Assembly (NCBI GenBank): GCA_003550445.1
Contig: PUKG01000161.1
Coordinates: 1 to 18,491 of the forward strand
Direction of reading: 5' to 3'
Length of the DNA: 18,491 nt
Source of the DNA: Halobacteroidaceae bacterium
GTDB taxonomy: Bacteria; Bacillota; Halanaerobiia; B1SED10-174
Shown here: positions 1-7,768 of the stretch, one piece after another
Position numbering within the stretch: position 1 is the first letter of the stretch
How the letters are laid out: every line of letters begins with the position of its first letter
Program-made: the position numbers and the translations under genes
Notes under the pieces: model-generated
What the model was told of the DNA's origin: nothing
Seen by the model: only the letters and a program-made list of their open reading frames with translations
Database searches by the model: none

Positions 1-2
1 GG

Positions 3-1133
3 TTTATTAATAAAATAAGGACAGGGGATATTAAGGGAGCCAAAAGGGTTCTTTATGACAAAAACATTTTTTCTGCTACCTGTGCTCTGGTATGCCCTGT
101 TGAAGATCTCTGCCAGGAAAATTGCAACAGGGTGCAGGTAAGCCGGGCAATTTCCATTGGCCAACTCCAGGCTTATGCTGTCGAGGAGGGTGGGGAAATT
201 GAATATCCTGAAGAAACCAAAACCACCCAGCCCAAAAAAATTGCAGTAATAGGTGCTGGCCCTGCCGGGATGAGCGGAGCCTATCAGTTGGCAAGGATAG
301 GCCATAAAGTGGATCTGTTTGAAGCCCAGGATGGGCCGGGGGGAACTCCTTTCTGGGGAATACCTGCATGGCGCCTTCCTCGGGAAACATTGGAAATGGA
401 AATAAAGGAAGTGGAAAAACACCTGAACAATTTAAGGTTCAATACCCGGGTCGGGGTAGATATTTCAGTAGAGGATCTATTGAAGAATTACGATGCTGTT
501 CTTGTTTGTTGTGGTTTGGGAGATGGTGCTGCTTTAAGGATTAAGGGTTCTGAATTAGAAGGGGCTTTTGATGCAGTAAAATTCCTCAAAGCTTATAATA
601 CGGGGGATGATAAAATACCCTCACCTGAAGGAAGGGTTGTTCTTGTTATTGGGGGAGGTAATACTGCAATTGATGCGGCAATGGCTGCCAAAGAAGCAGG
701 AGCGGAAAGGAGTATTATTGTCTATCGCAGGTCCTGGAAGGAAATGCCTGCCTGGAAAGCAGAAATCCGTAAGGCCATTGAGCAGGGTGTGGAATTTTTA
801 CTTCAAACAGCTCCCGTGGAAATATTGGGAACCAAAAAAGTAGAGGCCATTAAACTGGTTCCAACTCGCCTAATTCCCCAGGAAGAAGGGAAAAGACCTC
901 GCCCTGTTCCCCTGGAAGGCCATGAATTCGTGTTTCCTGCCGGGATGATTATTTCCGCCCTGGGGCAGCTGGAAAACCCACTGGTTGAAGAATTAAAGGG
1001 ACAGAAAAAAGTATTTTTTGCGGGAGATGCAGCAGGGGGAGAGGCAACGGTGGTACGGGCAGTAGCGGAAGGGAAAGAAGCCGCAGAAAAAATAATGGCC
1101 TTTTTTCAGAGCGATAACGGGGGAGGGGTGTAA
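3..1133 (+). CDS. preT: PreT-like NAD(P)H/FAD/4Fe-4S oxidoreductase subunit, 5' partial
   Basis: The reading frame is open to the left edge of the window, so the gene starts upstream; the GTG at 132 is internal and not the start. Visible residues 27-41 carry the cysteine pattern CALVCPVEDLCQENC, the FeS-binding segment of GltD/dihydropyrimidine dehydrogenase (DPD) N-terminal domains. This is followed by an FAD-binding Rossmann motif (IAVIGAGPAGMSGAYQLA) and a second nucleotide-binding motif (VLVIGGGNTAIDAAMAA) with YRRS. About 376 residues are visible; from memory E. coli PreT has about 410, so only a few dozen seem to be missing. In PreTA enzymes this subunit takes electrons from NAD(P)H and passes them through FeS clusters to PreA. 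Three bases separate it from preA, and an SD at 1121-1130 lies inside its 3' end, so the two are probably translationally coupled. Other GltD-like subunits are possible, but the preA neighbour favours PreT. Confidence 0.88.
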   Translation, partial: FINKIRTGDIKGAKRVLYDKNIFSATCALVCPVEDLCQENCNRVQVSRAISIGQLQAYAVEEGGEIEYPEETKTTQPKKIAVIGAGPAGMSGAYQLARIGHKVDLFEAQDGPGGTPFWGIPAWRLPRETLEMEIKEVEKHLNNLRFNTRVGVDISVEDLLKNYDAVLVCCGLGDGAALRIKGSELEGAFDAVKFLKAYNTGDDKIPSPEGRVVLVIGGGNTAIDAAMAAKEAGAERSIIVYRRSWKEMPAWKAEIRKAIEQGVEFLLQTAPVEILGTKKVEAIKLVPTRLIPQEEGKRPRPVPLEGHEFVFPAGMIISALGQLENPLVEELKGQKKVFFAGDAAGGEATVVRAVAEGKEAAEKIMAFFQSDNGGGV

Positions 1134-1136
1134 ACC

Positions 1137-2342
1137 ATGACCGATTTATCTCTTGAGTTTTGCGGAATTAAATATCCTAATCCCTTTGTCCTTGCTGCTG
1201 CTCCCACAACGGACAAAGAAGATATGGTTGCCAGGGCTTTTGAAGCAGGTTGGGGCGGAGCAGTTTTAAAGACCACTTCAGTAGAAACAGAGGATGTCAG
1301 TCTTGTTTACCCAATGATGGTGGGGATGGATTATGATAATAAAAGGCTGGCGGCCCTGGAAAATATAGACTTGATATCTCACCATCATATTGATGTTGTG
1401 GAAAAAAGAGTTCGAGTTTTGAAGAAAGAATTTCCCGACCGGGTAGTTGCTGCCAGCATAATGGGACAGGCCAAAGAACACTGGCAGGAACTGGTTGGGA
1501 GATTAGAAGAGGCAGGGGTTGACTTAATCGAGTGCAGCTTTTCCTGTCCCCATGGTATGCCCGAAAAAGGAATGGGAAGTACCATCGGGCAAAACCCAGA
1601 ACTGGTTGAAAGGACTGCACGGTGGGTTAAGGAAGCTGCAAAAAGGGTTCCTATCGTTATTAAATTAACTCCCCAGATTGCGGATATCACAGTTGCAGCT
1701 GAGGCGGTAAAAAAGAGCGGCGCAGATGGAGTCTGTGCAATAAATACCGTTAAAGGTATTCTGGGAGTAGATATTTATGATTTTGTTCCCTACCCCAAAG
1801 TTAATGATAAATCAACTATTGGAGGAGTTTCGGGCAGGGCAATTAAACCCGTTGCCCTTCGTTGTGTGGCGGAAATTGCCCGGAGTGTCGATATACCCAT
1901 TACTGCTTCTGGAGGAATAACCACCTGGAGGGATGCAGTTGAATTCCTGCTTCTGGGTGCCCGGAACCTCCAGGTTTGCACCGCTGCCATGCAGTACGGC
2001 TTTGACCTGGTAGATGACCTTAAAGAAGGCCTGGCCAATTACATGGAGGAAATGAACTTTTCCTCCGTGGAACAGATCGTTGGAAAATCCCTACCCAAAC
2101 TGGTGGATCACGGTTCCTTATCCCGGGAAAACAGGGTAGTTTCAAGGGTAGATGAAGACCGCTGTATCAAGTGTGGAAGGTGCTTTGTAGCCTGTAATGA
2201 TGGTGGCCATCAGGCAATAACCATAGGAGAGGATAGAATTCCCCAGATTGATGAAGAAGAATGCGTAGGATGCGGTTTTTGTACAACGATTTGCCCGGTT
2301 TATTGTCTGGAAATGCAAAAGGTTGAAGAGAAAAATTCTTAA
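1137..2342 (+). CDS. preA: PreA-like dihydropyrimidine dehydrogenase catalytic subunit
   Basis: 401 residues, the usual PreA length. Residues about 1-310 form a dihydroorotate-dehydrogenase-type FMN barrel with the DPD loop SFSCPHGMPEKGMGSTIGQN (134-153), the KLTPQIADI strand, NTVKGILGVD and the phosphate-binding segment ITASGGI. The C-terminus holds two 4Fe-4S motifs, Cys343/346/349/353 and Cys376/379/382/386. With PreT it would interconvert uracil or thymine with the 5,6-dihydro base using NAD(H) in the cytoplasm. The loop position equivalent to the catalytic Cys of mammalian DPD is Ile150 here, so the substrate is less certain than the family. The adjacent purine and selenium/molybdenum genes leave open a role on another cyclic amide or a purine catabolite. 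Confidence 0.85.
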   Translation: MTDLSLEFCGIKYPNPFVLAAAPTTDKEDMVARAFEAGWGGAVLKTTSVETEDVSLVYPMMVGMDYDNKRLAALENIDLISHHHIDVVEKRVRVLKKEFPDRVVAASIMGQAKEHWQELVGRLEEAGVDLIECSFSCPHGMPEKGMGSTIGQNPELVERTARWVKEAAKRVPIVIKLTPQIADITVAAEAVKKSGADGVCAINTVKGILGVDIYDFVPYPKVNDKSTIGGVSGRAIKPVALRCVAEIARSVDIPITASGGITTWRDAVEFLLLGARNLQVCTAAMQYGFDLVDDLKEGLANYMEEMNFSSVEQIVGKSLPKLVDHGSLSRENRVVSRVDEDRCIKCGRCFVACNDGGHQAITIGEDRIPQIDEEECVGCGFCTTICPVYCLEMQKVEEKNS

Positions 2343-2384
2343 AGAAAGGAAAGAATTTGGGCAAAGGGGAGGGAAAAAGGGCTT

Positions 2385-4091
2385 ATGAAAAAAAAGTTAC
2401 TGGCCCAGGCTCGGGGAGAAAAAAAAGCCGACCTGGTTTTTAAAAACGGGAAGATCGCTGATATTTTTAACGGGAAACTTGTTGAAGGAAGGGTTGCTGT
2501 TTCCGACGGGGTTATCCTGGGAATAGGCGATTACCGGGGAGAGAAAGAAATTGACCTGGAAGGTGGTATCCTTGTCCCCGGTTTTTTTGACGGGCATCTC
2601 CACGTAGAAAGTTCCCTGGTTAGTGTAGGAGAGTTTGCTTCCAAAGTAATACCCCTTGGAACCACCTCCATTTATGCTGACCCTCACGAGATAGCGAATG
2701 TTTCCGGGAAAGATGGAATAAGGTATATGTTAACGGAAGGGGGAAAATACCCCTGGAATTTTAACTTAATGCTTCCTTCCTGTGTTCCCGCCTCCCCATT
2801 TGAAACCCCGGGTGCTGTTCTTGAAGCAGAGGACCTGCAGGAGTTTATGGGAGAGGAAAACGTTTATGGTCTGGGAGAGGTCATGAATTATCCGGGGGTA
2901 ATAGGCGGGGACGAAAAAATCTGGGCCAAGTTAGAAGCATTTTCTGAACGTTTTAAAGATGGTCATGCCCCCGGGGTTAAGGGGATGGAGTTGAATGCTT
3001 ACCTTTTAGCTGATATCAGGGCTGACCATGAGGTTACAAGTGCAGAGGAAGCCCGGGAAAAGGTTTCTGCTGGAATGTATGTTATGGTCAGGGAAGCCTC
3101 GGGAGCCCACAACCTGGAGGAAACAATTAAGGCTATTGATTTAAATAACAGGGATAGATTTATTCTGGCAACTGACGATCGACATCCCGAAGATTTAATC
3201 CGGGAGGGTCATATTAATTATCTGCTGCAAAAGGCGGTTAAGGCAGGTTTGGATCCCCTTCTGGCTTTAAGGCTTGCAACCTTAAACCCTGCAAATGCCT
3301 TTGGAGCAAAGAGGCTTGGAGCAATTGCTCCTGGATATCGGGCCGATCTTTTAGTTTTGGAAGACCTGGAAAAATTTAAAGCAAGGGAAGTTTATAAGGA
3401 TGGAAGGCTTGTAGGAAAAGAAGGTAAAGCACTTTTCCAGGTTCATAAGTCTTCGGAAAAAGAAAATATTAAGAACTCCATAAAAATTGGACCCATAAGT
3501 GAAAAAGCCTTAAAACTCCCTTCGGGAAAAAGGTTTCGGGTTATTGAAATGGTTCCGGGACAGATAATCACCCGCCATTTGATTAAAGAGCTAGAGGTGA
3601 AAGAGGGACAAATTGCGAATATAATAGAGGAGGATCTCGTTAAACTTGCGGTTGTAGAAAGACACCATGCTTCTGGTAATATTGGGCTGGGGTTGTTAGC
3701 GGGACTTGGCCTGAAAAAGGGAGCCCTTGCAGCTTCCATAGCCCACGATTCTCACCACATTATTGTTGCTGGAGTGGACGACAGTTCAATGCTGGGGGCG
3801 GTACGGGAAATTGAAAAAATGAACGGTGGTGTAGTTGTTTTTGCAGATAACCAGGTCCAGGCAGCAGTTTCTCTTCCCCTTGCAGGTTTGATGAGCGAAG
3901 AACCCATTGAAGAAGTAGCTGAGAAAATGGATTTCCTGAATGAGAAAGCGAAGGGGCTTGGGATCGATGTGGGAAACCCCACAATGGCTTTAAGTTTTCT
4001 GGCCCTTCCAGTTATTCCGGAATTAAAGTTGACTGATAAGGGCCTTTTTGACAGCCTTAACTTTCAACCAGTATCACTGGTAGTAGATTGA
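2385..4091 (+). CDS. ade: Adenine deaminase
   Basis: 568 residues, full length for the bacterial Ade family (EC 3.5.4.2), which hydrolyses adenine to hypoxanthine and ammonia in the cytoplasm. The amidohydrolase core has the metal ligands DGHLHVESS (His71, His73), ADPHEIANV (His101), GHAPGV (His194), ADHE (His215) and the metal/catalytic Asp in ATDDRHPED (264-265). The family-specific C-terminal domain has VERHHASGNIGLGLLAGLGL and IAHDSHHIIVAGVDD. The ATG at 2385 follows a purine-rich SD (GGGGAGGGA, about 2367-2375). It lies 42 bases after preA with no terminator between, and is followed by a purine permease, so import and deamination are probably co-expressed. Confidence 0.95.
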   Translation: MKKKLLAQARGEKKADLVFKNGKIADIFNGKLVEGRVAVSDGVILGIGDYRGEKEIDLEGGILVPGFFDGHLHVESSLVSVGEFASKVIPLGTTSIYADPHEIANVSGKDGIRYMLTEGGKYPWNFNLMLPSCVPASPFETPGAVLEAEDLQEFMGEENVYGLGEVMNYPGVIGGDEKIWAKLEAFSERFKDGHAPGVKGMELNAYLLADIRADHEVTSAEEAREKVSAGMYVMVREASGAHNLEETIKAIDLNNRDRFILATDDRHPEDLIREGHINYLLQKAVKAGLDPLLALRLATLNPANAFGAKRLGAIAPGYRADLLVLEDLEKFKAREVYKDGRLVGKEGKALFQVHKSSEKENIKNSIKIGPISEKALKLPSGKRFRVIEMVPGQIITRHLIKELEVKEGQIANIIEEDLVKLAVVERHHASGNIGLGLLAGLGLKKGALAASIAHDSHHIIVAGVDDSSMLGAVREIEKMNGGVVVFADNQVQAAVSLPLAGLMSEEPIEEVAEKMDFLNEKAKGLGIDVGNPTMALSFLALPVIPELKLTDKGLFDSLNFQPVSLVVD

Positions 4092-4169
4092 AGGAGGTGG
4101 TAAAACCGGAAAAAAGACATAGAAGATTAACTTATCCTGCATTCTAATCGCAAAGGAGGTACTTAATTA

Positions 4170-5483
4170 ATGGATTTTATTGAACGCCAGTTTCAGTTAA
4201 AGGCCAATAAAACCAATCTTAAGACGGAAATTATTGCCGGTATCACTACCTTTATGACAATGGCCTATATTATTTTTGTTAACCCCAGTATTTTAGCTGA
4301 TGCCGGAATGCCCTGGGAAGGAGTCTTTATGGCAACCATCGCCGGGATTATCCTGGGAACAGTTGCCATGGCATTCTTAACCAACTATCCTTTTGCCCTT
4401 GCTTCGGGAATGGGCTTAAACGCGTTTTTTGCTTATACAGTTGTAATTGGAATGGGGGTACCCTGGCAGGTTGCTCTGGGTATTATTTTCCTTGAAGGTA
4501 TTTTGTTTATTATTCTCAGTATTACACCTGTCCGCCAGATGATTGTTAACAGCATCCCAATGAGCCTTAAGGCTGCAATCAGCGCCGGGATTGGACTCTT
4601 TATTGCTTTCATCGGATTGCAAAATGCCGAAATTATTGTTGGGTACGAAGCTACAATGGTTACCATTGGGGACCTGGCTTCGGGACCGCCTCTTGTTGCC
4701 CTATTTGGAACAATAGTAATTGGTATTCTTTATGCACTGAAAGTAAAAGGATCTCTGCTCTGGGGTATTCTGGCAGCAACTGTATTTGGAGCATTGCCTG
4801 GAATAGGAGTAACCCCGGCATTTGAGGGAATTTTTGCCATGCCCAGTTTAAGTGATTGGGGGCAGGTGTTCGGGCAACTTGATGTAAGGGGAGCAATTGA
4901 TATCGGATTAATTGGTGTTATTATCGCTTTCCTTTTTGTTGACCTTTTCGATACTGCAGGAACCCTTGTTGGTGTAAGTACCCAGGCAGGTTATCTGGAT
5001 GAAGAAGGCAACCTCCCTAAAGCCAACCGGGCCCTTCTTGCCGATGCTATCGGAACCACTGGTGGTGCAATATTTGGGACATCAACAGTCACAACCTATA
5101 TTGAATCCGCTTCGGGTGTCGCAGAAGGCGGTAGGACTGGGTTAACCGGACTTGTAACGGCCTTCCTCTTCCTGCTCTCAATGTTCTTCATGCCCTTAGT
5201 GGGTATTGTTCCTGGAGCCGCAACCGCTCCTGCTCTGGTTATAGTGGGAACCATGATGATGAGCAACATCCTTAAGATTGACTGGGATGACTATACCGAA
5301 GTTCTCCCTGCTTTTATCTGTATGATTACTATGCCTCTTGCCTACTCAATATCCCACGGAATTGCTCTCGGCTTTATTTTCTATCCAATAATCAAGGTCT
5401 TTACCGGCCGAAGCAAAGAGGTGCATCCCCTTATTTACACCCTGGGTGCTCTCTTTATTCTATACTTCATATTCATTGAATAA
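4170..5483 (+). CDS. NCS2-family (AzgA/PbuG-type) purine permease
   Basis: 437 residues, strongly hydrophobic, with a dozen or more membrane spans as expected for the AzgA-like branch of nucleobase:cation symporters. The N-terminus (FQLKANKTNLKTEIIAGIT, then FMTMAYIIFVNP) is typical of the group. The conserved core DLFDTAGTLVGVSTQAGY followed by GTSTVTTYIESASGVAEGGR corresponds to the substrate and cation site region. It would import adenine, hypoxanthine or guanine across the cytoplasmic membrane; its place directly behind adenine deaminase favours adenine and/or hypoxanthine. The start is set by AAAGGAGGT at 4151-4159. The 78 bases between ade and this gene contain no purine-riboswitch-like fold that I could recognise. 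A strong terminator follows the stop. Confidence 0.92.
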   Translation: MDFIERQFQLKANKTNLKTEIIAGITTFMTMAYIIFVNPSILADAGMPWEGVFMATIAGIILGTVAMAFLTNYPFALASGMGLNAFFAYTVVIGMGVPWQVALGIIFLEGILFIILSITPVRQMIVNSIPMSLKAAISAGIGLFIAFIGLQNAEIIVGYEATMVTIGDLASGPPLVALFGTIVIGILYALKVKGSLLWGILAATVFGALPGIGVTPAFEGIFAMPSLSDWGQVFGQLDVRGAIDIGLIGVIIAFLFVDLFDTAGTLVGVSTQAGYLDEEGNLPKANRALLADAIGTTGGAIFGTSTVTTYIESASGVAEGGRTGLTGLVTAFLFLLSMFFMPLVGIVPGAATAPALVIVGTMMMSNILKIDWDDYTEVLPAFICMITMPLAYSISHGIALGFIFYPIIKVFTGRSKEVHPLIYTLGALFILYFIFIE

Positions 5484-5485
5484 AC

Positions 5486-5516
5486 AAAAAGGAGGGGGCG
5501 ACCCCTCCTTTTTTTT
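5486..5516 (+). terminator. Rho-independent terminator after the purine permease
   Basis: The perfect stem AAGGAGGGG (5489-5497) / CCCCTCCTT (5502-5510) closes a GCGA tetraloop of the GNRA type and is followed by a run of eight T residues. Flanking A and T tracts can extend the stem. It lies 3 bases beyond the permease stop and 32 bases before the mocA-like start, so it separates or attenuates transcription between purine uptake and the molybdenum cofactor genes. Confidence 0.93.
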
Positions 5517-5547
5517 CAAAATTTCCTCAAGGACTGGGGGCAAATTT

Positions 5548-6159
5548 ATGGTTGCTGTTGTTCTTCTTGCTGCGGGTTGCGGAAGCCGAATGGAAAAAAA
5601 TAAACAGACCCTTCCCTGGAAAGAAGGAAAAACCATAATCCAGGCCAGCCTGGAAAATATCCTTGCCTGCACAGAAATAGAAGGTCCGGTCCGAGTAGTT
5701 GTTGGGGCGGAATCCATAAGGGTGCAGGAAAATCTGAAAAAATATTCCGATCCTCGTCTTGAGATAGTAAAAAACCCGGATTATTCAAGGGGGATGCTTT
5801 CTTCCATTAAAGCCGGTCTGGCCTCTTTGCCGGAAAAAATTGAATGTTTTTTTATCGCTCTTGCCGACCAGCCCATGATTTCTCCCGGAACTTATACCTG
5901 CTTGTTGGAGTTATTCCGCCGGGGAAAAGGGAAAATAATTGTCCCTGTTTACAAAAATCAACGGGGGCACCCGGTTTTAATTTCGGTGAGTTTTCTGGAA
6001 GAAATTCGGAAAATGCCTGATAGTCCTGAAGGATTGCGGCCCCTGCTCCGACGATATGGTGATATAGTTTTTTGGCAGGAAGTAAACGATCCCGGAATAA
6101 CAATTGACCTGGACTATCCCGAGGATTATTTTTATTACAGGAGGGAAGAAAAAGAATGA
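5548..6159 (+). CDS. mocA: MobA/MocA-like molybdopterin nucleotidyltransferase
   Basis: 203 residues from the ATG at 5548. The frame is open further upstream, to 5446, but that would put the start inside the permease gene and across a terminator, and family alignment begins at MVAVVLLAAGCGSRM. Nucleotidyltransferase motifs are LAAGCGSRMEKNKQTLPW (8-24), LADQPM (106-111, metal-binding Asp), RGHPVL (139-144) and ITIDLDYPEDY (184-194). The family transfers CMP or GMP onto molybdopterin to make the dinucleotide cofactor; hydroxylases of the xanthine dehydrogenase class use the cytosine form, so MocA activity is inferred. Its stop overlaps the yqeB start by four bases (ATGA). The SD (ACTGGGGG) is unremarkable. 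A different pyrophosphorylase substrate cannot be excluded from sequence. Confidence 0.85.
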   Translation: MVAVVLLAAGCGSRMEKNKQTLPWKEGKTIIQASLENILACTEIEGPVRVVVGAESIRVQENLKKYSDPRLEIVKNPDYSRGMLSSIKAGLASLPEKIECFFIALADQPMISPGTYTCLLELFRRGKGKIIVPVYKNQRGHPVLISVSFLEEIRKMPDSPEGLRPLLRRYGDIVFWQEVNDPGITIDLDYPEDYFYYRREEKE

Positions 6160-6965
6160 AAAAAGGACCTGTTTTAATTAAGGGAGCGGGAGAGATGGCC
6201 TCGGGAGTAGCTCATAAGCTTTTCCGGGCAGGTTTGGATGTGGTGATGAGCGAACTTCCCCAACCCATGGCCGTCAGGAGAGAAGTTTCTTTTGCCCAGG
6301 CAATTTTCACCGGGGAACAAACTGTAGAAGGGGTAACGGGTAGCCGGGTTGAAGACCCCAAACATTGCCCGACCATATTAGATCAGGGGTTTATCCCTGT
6401 CCTTCCCATATCCATTTCCCGGGAACTCCTAATGGATTTAAAGCCAAGGGCCGTAGTTGATGCCACATTGGCTAAAGAGAAAACCGATACATATTGGGGA
6501 GAAGCACCGGTTGTAATCGGTCTCGGTCCGGGCTTCAGGGCTCCCGAGGATGTCCATGCAGTAATTGAAACCCAGCGTGGCCACCACCTGGGAAGAATAT
6601 ATTATCAGGGAGCAGCTGCCCCTAATACGGGGCAGCCAGGAGAAATTCTGGGCTATACCTGGGAAAGAGTGTTGAGAGCACCATCAAAGGGTGAGTTCAC
6701 TGCCTTTGCTCAAATTGGGGACCAGGTTGAAGCAGGCGATGAAATTGGAGTAATTGATAAACAGGACCTGGTGATTTCGGCAATCCCGGGTGTTGTCAGA
6801 GGACTACTTTATTCCGGGTTAATGGTTGAAAAAGATGTTAAACTGGGGGATATTGACCCCAGGGGAGTTAGAGAATATTGCTTTACTATCTCTGACAAAG
6901 CCAGAACTATTGCGGGGGGAGTATTGGAGGCGATTCTTTTCCTTGAAAGGCAAAAAAATGTATAA
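6156..6965 (+). CDS. yqeB: YqeB/EF2563-family selenium-dependent molybdenum hydroxylase accessory protein
   Basis: 269 residues. The N-terminus VLIKGAGEMASGVAHKLFRAG (6-26) is a Rossmann-like nucleotide-binding motif, followed by SELPQPMAVRREVSFAQAIF, characteristic of the family found in genomes with labile-selenium molybdenum hydroxylases. The middle has VIGLGPGFRAPEDVHAVIET and RGHHLGRIYYQGAAAPNTG. Residues about 178-236 (QIGDQVEAGDEIG ... VISAIPGVVRGLLYSGLMV) look like a lipoyl/biotinyl-type beta-barrel without the modifiable lysine. The exact biochemical role is not established; the family is linked by co-occurrence to the selenium-containing form of the molybdenum cofactor. It is translationally coupled to mocA upstream and overlaps yqeC by eight bases. 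Confidence 0.9.
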   Translation: MKKGPVLIKGAGEMASGVAHKLFRAGLDVVMSELPQPMAVRREVSFAQAIFTGEQTVEGVTGSRVEDPKHCPTILDQGFIPVLPISISRELLMDLKPRAVVDATLAKEKTDTYWGEAPVVIGLGPGFRAPEDVHAVIETQRGHHLGRIYYQGAAAPNTGQPGEILGYTWERVLRAPSKGEFTAFAQIGDQVEAGDEIGVIDKQDLVISAIPGVVRGLLYSGLMVEKDVKLGDIDPRGVREYCFTISDKARTIAGGVLEAILFLERQKNV

Positions 6966-7704
6966 CCTGGAAAAAGAAAAAGTAATTTCTTTAATAGGTT
7001 CAGGGGGAAAAACCTCAATATCCTTTTATTTAGGCCAATTCTTCTCCAAAAAAGGAGAAAGGGTGGTCTTAACAACTACTACCAGGGTATTCCCCTTTTC
7101 AAAAGAAAAAATTCCCCTGATTCTTGAAGAAAACAGAGAAAAAAGGGCAGAGAAGGTAAAAGAATTAATGAAAAACCAATTTTTAATCCAGGTGGGAAAA
7201 GATCAGGAGCAAGAAAAAGTAATAGGAATTGAACCCGAGACAGTTGAGGATCTTTTTATCTCTGGAGCTAATCGAGTTATTGTGGAGGCCGATGGCTCGA
7301 GGGGGTTGCCTTTTAAGTTTCCGGGTGATTACGAACCGGTCCTTCCCAAACCTTCGGGGTTGGTTATTCTTGTGGTTGGAGCCTGGGCTTTAGGGAAAAA
7401 ATTTTCTGACGATGTTTTCCACCGGCCGGAGCTTGCCAGGGAGTATTTAGGCTGGAAAGAAGGAGATTTAATTGAGGGGGAACAAATTGTAGAGCTTTTA
7501 TTGCACAAAAACTCTTATTTGCCCCGGTTAAAAGGGGAGAAAATATGGGTAGTTTTAAATGGGATTAAAGGTCGGTGGCAGGAGAACGAGGCGCAAAGAA
7601 TTGGAGCCCTTCTTTTTAGAAAAAATGGGATGGAAAAGGTTTGGGCTATTAACCTTGAGGAAAAGCCAATTTTTTGGAAATTGGTGGGTATAAGGCAGGA
7701 ATAA
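6958..7704 (+). CDS. yqeC: YqeC-family selenium cofactor biosynthesis protein
   Basis: 248 residues from the ATG at 6958; a longer frame from 6826 would lie deep inside yqeB, and the family begins just before the P-loop. The P-loop is LIGSGGKTS (12-20), followed by the strand VVLTTTTRVFPF and the acidic motif VEADGSRGLPFKFP. YqeC is, with YqeB, a marker of the selenium-dependent molybdenum hydroxylase trait and is presumed to be a nucleotide-dependent maturation factor in the cytoplasm. It overlaps the yqeB end by eight bases and forms the third gene of a mocA-yqeB-yqeC unit. No terminator is evident after it, so read-through into the transporter genes is possible. Confidence 0.88.
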   Translation: MYNLEKEKVISLIGSGGKTSISFYLGQFFSKKGERVVLTTTTRVFPFSKEKIPLILEENREKRAEKVKELMKNQFLIQVGKDQEQEKVIGIEPETVEDLFISGANRVIVEADGSRGLPFKFPGDYEPVLPKPSGLVILVVGAWALGKKFSDDVFHRPELAREYLGWKEGDLIEGEQIVELLLHKNSYLPRLKGEKIWVVLNGIKGRWQENEAQRIGALLFRKNGMEKVWAINLEEKPIFWKLVGIRQE

Positions 7705-7768
7705 AAAGAAAATTGTCCAAATATAACAATGTAACTAGTTAGAATAATAAAAATAAGGAGGGGTTTTC

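Noticed and set aside
132..1133. GTG 132 as the start of the oxidoreductase
   Set aside because: The frame continues upstream to the window edge and encodes the conserved FeS cysteine motif at 81-125, so the gene is truncated by the window and does not start here.
4091..4169. A second AGGAGGTGG directly after the ade stop, which could serve a 17-codon frame from GTG 4097
   Set aside because: The GTG is part of the SD-like motif itself, with no spacing, and no other start follows at a usable distance. The short frame has no recognisable features. The permease has its own SD at 4151-4159.
4416..4896. Minus-strand frames opposite the purine permease
   Set aside because: They are antisense by-products of a hydrophobic coding sequence, without SD or conserved motifs.
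5446..5547. Extended N-terminus of the mocA-like protein
   Set aside because: It would begin in the permease gene and translate through a terminator stem; family homology begins at 5548.
7705..7768. Possible promoter before the ABC transporter (TTGTCC at 7713, TAGAAT at 7740) and a TAACTAGTTA palindrome at 7732-7741
   Set aside because: The spacing between the hexamers is 21 bases, and the 17-base option gives a poor -10. A ten-base palindrome in AT-rich DNA is weak evidence. A promoter may well exist here, but I cannot support one.
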